This document shows, in pieces, positions 59,380 to 64,000 of a DNA stretch of 64,000 nt. The stretch's first letter is position 1, and every line of letters starts with the position of its first letter. The position numbers and the translations under genes are program-made. The notes under the pieces were generated by a model. The model searched no databases and was not told where the DNA came from. It was given only the letters and a program-made list of their open reading frames with translations. Origin of the DNA: Dendrobium chrysotoxum (lineage: Eukaryota > Streptophyta > Magnoliopsida > Asparagales > Orchidaceae); NCBI GenBank assembly GCA_019925795.1, contig CM034311.1, forward strand, positions 43,619,374 to 43,683,373, read 5' to 3'.

Positions 59380-62300
59380 TCATGAGTTGTATGTCTTAAT
59401 TACAAGCATGCATAGGTTCAAGTCAAAGACATATGACCGTCACATTTATGTTTAGCTCAAAATTGCATTATGCATGTCTTTGTCTTAATGGTTAATTGCA
59501 CTTGCTTATTTATTTCTTTTGCTTACACATACCATTTTCTTTTATGTATTCTTTCCACATATTTGAGATGAATTTTAAAGTTGTAGATTTTAATTAGTTT
59601 AGATTAATTCTTATCTAATTATATGTTTGCTTTTGCTTTATTGTTCGCGAGGTATATGTGTCCTGCATATGCATTGGTCAGAGGGTCGTTTGCATGGGAC
59701 CGCTTAAGTGGGCACGCCATGGTCAGATATAACTTGATAGTCATGTAGAGACCTCTCAATATAAGCCGAATGGATACACATTAGCACACATATTATTGAC
59801 TGTCTTTATTTTCATGCCCAAATATACATGTTAGGATGCTTAGTTAGTTGGCCATAAGTTAGTGCACTAACAAAACTTTGGCCTTGTGGGCTAAAGCTTG
59901 CCCCCCTCTGTGAAACCTAGAAACCCTTAGGGTCATTTTAGGCTTGTAGTGTAGGTCACCTACTTGTGCCATATACATCATTTTTCCCACATGAAGTGAG
60001 CATCGTTAGGTTGATTTTCTTCAGGATTTTAAAATATTTAAATAACTCTAAAAACTATTTTCTTTAATGATTTTTTAGCTTTAAATAATGTTGTCCATTA
60101 ACATAATCAAGAATATGAAAATCCAAATAAAAATTGAGCTCTAGGATGCTAGGTTATCTCGTATCTTAGCTTTATGTTGTATATTCCCTTAATAATTAGT
60201 GTCTGATTTATTATTTGAGCTTAGTATAGTACCTTATATTTGGAGGAGCAAATGAATTTTAAACTATACCTTAGTACCTCAACCTATATCAGATTTATGT
60301 TTATCTTTGTATATTTCCCTCTGAACATATAAAAGATATATAGATTGGACTATCTTGAGCTGCGGGGCTAAGTATCTTAAAGAGGCCTGATTCCTCAAGC
60401 CCACTGTGACAGTGCCACGTACCTCATAAGTTAAGAAAAAAGAGTATAGAGATTTATATAAATTGCCCCTCTTTAAAAATCTAATTCCACCCTTAGGAGC
60501 CCAAACCAAATTCTTAACCACCCAAATATTAAACCTTAAGTCAGGTAGAACTTATACACATCTATAAGTAGTGAGTCTTTCTTTTCTCATGCCAATCTTT
60601 AAAATAAATCTATCCTAGACATAAGAAGCCTAGATTTTTCTTTATTGTGGATGATGATCCACTTAGGATGTCACCTTTCAGCCTTGCCTCGAGTCTTAGA
60701 TTATCAAGGAAGGATTAACCAACCCTTTTCACCTTATAATATTTTCAGCCTTGATTAGATGTACGATTGAGGATAGGTCACATACCACCTCAATTTTTTA
60801 TAACCTTAGTATACATTAGGGTCCATATCTTTGAGTTCTTCATAATTTAATAATTAAAATTGTAATCCTAAAATCAAGTGTTAATTAACCCATCATAAAT
60901 AATTAATTATTTGAAGAAAAATTTGAGGGCTAATAAATTAAATAATAAGAACTTGACCTTGAAACTTAAACTTCTCACTTAATTTTGGGTAGTTAGGTAC
61001 ACTGATTTTCACACACTTAGGTGCTGGATATGACATTTTTTCATAGGCATCCTAGGGTAGGGTGTAGCTAAGATAACATTTTACAATTTTTTTCTTTTTC
61101 TTTTTCATTTTGCATTTGTGATGATGTGTTTTCTAGTTTGGACTGCTTTATGATTGCCTTTTTTTGTTTTATGATTGATGAGTGGGCACTTGCCTTTAAG
61201 TGGTTAGAATGATTTATAAAAATATCTTCTGTAGGTGGCCACATTCCTAAAAGGTAAATAAAAAATGCTATCATAAATTATAAATGCACTCTTTAACAGG
61301 TACTACGAGGAATGCTATTCTTGGGAATGTGGTCCTAAGGACTAGACTCTGGATGATTGATGTGTGATTATTTATTATAATTATGCTGACATTATTTTTT
61401 GTAGGATGGTTATGTAATTTTCTATTTTTCAAGATGTAATTTTAGTTAGAAAAGCTTTGTAGGTGTGTGGGAATTTAAGAAGGCAGGAGGCTAGAAGACA
61501 GATCAAGAACCCACACACCAATTTATTTGTGTATAAATCTATGCTGAGTTGTATTTATGGTAAAGCTCAGCTACCTTTCTTTTTATTTTTCTGGGGTGTA
61601 TTGCAGAACCCAACTGCATTAATGGACATTAACTATTATTTGTTGTGTGATAATTTATTTACTTTGATTGCGCATTAGAACTACATGTTTTTCATAGGTT
61701 TTTTACTTTGCTTTTCTTTGTGGTTGCTCGGACGGAGTCTTTGCGTTAGGCTCTTAGGATGTTAAATTTTTTATAAAGTTAAAATTTTTTTAAGCAAGAT
61801 AAAAAATAAATATAGGATTTAAAATCAATCAATTTTTCAAAATTAATGCGTGATCCCTTGTGGGACACCTTTTAAAACTCATTTAATATTGTAAGCCCTA
61901 TTCACTTCACAGTGACTACTGGCCAGTCCTGATTGGCCTCACCCATACATGCATAGCCTTGAGTCAAGCATGTAATTTTTTTTCTTTTTATAACATAGAG
62001 GGATAGTTCATTTTGCATAACATAGTACCATTCATGGTCGAGCTTGATGCCCATTCCTCTTTCTGTGCCTCTTACCACTCTTGCATTTGTATAAGACCGA
62101 ACTGTATAAATTTAATACGCTAGGTGCAGTTTAGCTGGTACCCCTTTTTGAGCAGGGTGATAATTCAGGTCGGGACTGCTTGGATCCTTAGTGTGTTTAA
62201 GTTATAAGTCCCCTCGCGGTGTCTTGCATTAGTTAGGTCGTGGGCGTTAGTACTTGGTATACAATACGTTATCTGTAGATCTAGAATTAAAGGCTAGCGA

Positions 62301-63080
62301 TATTGGTATATCGTTGCATGTCTTATCGGTGGGCAAGCTCTCCACTCTTCGGGGCTATAAATCACATCCATCCGCGTCACATAGATGACGCCGCTTTCAT
62401 CTTTCTCTTATGCATGGTTGATGTATGATGTCTCCTCTCCAGATTTCTCCTCTTTGGACTGGCCGAGTAATTGTATGATCCGTGTATGTTGATTAGCCCA
62501 ATTGAGCCTATCTTCCTTTGGATTAGGAGAGCCTAGATATTCCCTTATGCGTCAAACCCCTGAAGAGAATAATATAACATACTTAATCAAGAGTTTTCTT
62601 AGGCCGATGTTTAAAATGTAATTAATTAAAAGGGGCTTGCGCCTGTGGGAAACTAATACCCACATCAAATAAACCGCATTCGAGGTGTGTAGGTGAAAGC
62701 CACTATCCTCCATAGTTAATCGTATGTATGATCTCATCTGCTCTCCCATTGGTCTGCTTGCATAGAATGTAAAGGTCTACGACCGTTTTGTCCTATGGAA
62801 TAGTGCGATCGTATCCTTTGTATTCTGAACCCCGCCAGCAGCACCCTTTCAATGACCCACACCAACTAGAAGATAATATCTTCCAAAGATGAGACAAAAC
62901 GTGTAAAAGCAGTGAAGAACATTAGAACAATACTTTTACCTAAAATACCAACAGTAGACCATGTCCAGCAACAACGAGAAGAACTGTAAACAGAACTCAC
63001 ATGAAAGGACTACCAATAGTGCAAGAACCATACATTCAGTTTGAATTTAATTTTTTTGCAAGACAACGGTACCAGTAAGT
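59380..63080. other. Unassigned intergenic or old repeat sequence
   Basis: No protein domain recognised in either strand. 59640-59800 (GGTATATGTGTCCTGCATAT, GTGGGCACGCCATGGTCAGA) and 61900-62560 (GGCTATAAATCACATCC at 62342, a TATA-like context) have the texture of LTR sequence, but I found no paired ends. Confidence 0.3.
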
Positions 63081-63083
63081 AAG

Positions 63084-63307
63084 CAGGGGCAGATCTAGCT
63101 TCTTTTTTCAGGGTGGGCAAAAAAAAAATTTTTTGTGGGGGATGGGCAAAAATGCTTAGGATTGATAAAATTAGGGCAAAAAAAAATTTTTAGGGGGGGC
63201 AAAAAACCCAAAATACTCAAAATATTTCAAAATATCCCCTCTAAATATTTTTTTTTTTTTTAGGGTGAGCAATTGCCCACCCTTAACACATGGGGGATCC
63301 GCCCATG
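63084..63307. mobile_element. 224-bp copy of the CAGGGGYGGATCC MITE
   Basis: CAGGGGCAGATCTAGC at the left, GGGGGATCCGCCCATG at the right, and a palindrome GGGTGAGCAATTGCCCACCC at 63263-63282. Flanks contain CAGTAAGT (63073-63080) and CAGTAAGC (63308-63315), a 7/8 match with three extra bases on the left. Same family as 44298-44656 and the fragment at 9823. Confidence 0.65.
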
Positions 63308-63589
63308 CAGTAAGCTCTCCAGAAAGTCTCATCATTTTCAAGAATAAGAAATTTTTATTGCCAATAAAATAGCACGGATCTATTGACATCTGCAAAGCTT
63401 CAGAATACAATACAACAGCTCCATGTACAAGATTAAGCTTTAAGATGGCTAAGACATTTAGACCCCCACACATGCAGTGGGGTGCTTGTCAAGAATACAA
63501 CACCGTAGATAAGGCCAAATTTTATAAAGAAAAAACAACTTAAAAGTGGCCAAAATGTAGGGAAAATTGCCTATAATGCTGAGCCTAGG

Positions 63590-64000
63590 ATGCACGGACA
63601 TGGATACGGATATGGGAACATAGAAATAATATTATACGGACACGGAATATACCCATTATTGAAAATATAGGGCACAGAAACACATTGGACATAGTATTAT
63701 AACGTTTTCATATTTTTAAAATTAAAAAATGAAATAAATAGAACAAATTTATAGAGTTATAGTAATGTTCATTACTTTTTATTGCACATTGTATAATACA
63801 CATAAGATATATATAAAATATAAAATAGTACAAATGATAGACAAAATCATAGCATGAAAGTTGAAGTTATATATTATTTGAAAATTTTTTATTAATGATA
63901 TTTCATTATGTAATAAACTTATAGAAATATAGTTAAAGCCTATTTATTTGGAGAATTCATCTCCATTCCCTTCGATTATTTAGTGTTTATTTGAAAGACC
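63590..64000. mobile_element. Possible MULE-like element end, running off the window
   Basis: GATGCACGGACATGGATACGGATATGGGAACATAG resembles (in two parts, GATGCACGGACATGG and ATACGGATATGGG) the complement of the right end of the element at 4874-5548 (TGCACCGATACAGATACGG). The rest is AT-rich and cut by the window edge. Confidence 0.3.

Noticed and set aside
1..64000. CRISPR arrays, bacterial operons, true tRNA or rRNA genes
   Set aside because: The DNA is plant nuclear; the only rRNA-like sequence found is the 5S-derived part of the Cassandra LTRs, and I saw no cloverleaf-type tRNA.

Overview
The window is plant nuclear DNA. Three intron-rich genes have GT..AG splice sites throughout, and their products belong to plant families: a PASTICCINO2-type dehydratase, a protein geranylgeranyltransferase I beta subunit and a cytosolic HSC70. 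Between and inside them lie plant transposons of nearly every class (Cassandra TRIMs, long solo LTRs, a Ty3 chromovirus, RTE-type LINEs, hAT, MULE-like, PIF/Harbinger and fold-back MITEs). I cannot name the species; very large, repeat-filled introns suggest an angiosperm with a fairly large genome.

Layout. 28-1229 (minus): first five exons of a PAS2-like gene that runs off the left edge. 1.4-9.4 kb: repeats, including a hAT-like element with a Cassandra TRIM inside it, a MULE-like insertion with a recognisable empty site, and an AT-rich/GC-rich module that stops just short of the next gene. 9521-21144 (plus): 11-exon GGB gene; intron 1 holds a LINE fragment and intron 8 (8.1 kb) holds two solo LTRs. 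21-25 kb: several MITEs and a second copy of the AT/GC module. 25449-42973 (plus): 9-exon gene for a 308-residue protein that I place tentatively among HugZ/DUF2470-like FMN split-barrel proteins; intron 4 holds a decayed Ty3 chromovirus, intron 6 a third solo LTR, intron 8 a Harbinger-like MITE. 43235-43450 (minus): the beheaded start of a second HSP70 gene with its heat-shock element. 43.8-47.5 kb: nested hAT-like elements and a 32-bp GC-rich minisatellite interrupted by another Cassandra. 48729-55585 (plus): intact two-exon HSC70 whose 4.9-kb intron contains a 1.4-kb tandem duplication. 55.6-64 kb: LINE fragment, microsatellite, minisatellite, small TIR elements and sequence I could not assign.

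The genes do different jobs (very-long-chain fatty acid elongation, protein prenylation, chaperone work, unknown) and I see no functional cluster. The most unusual signal is in the repeats: two solo LTRs of one family, 20 kb apart and in opposite orientation, carry the same roughly 106-codon reading frame. Over its first 62 codons I count 12 synonymous against 4 amino-acid-changing codon differences, which points to protein-level constraint in a place where no protein is expected.
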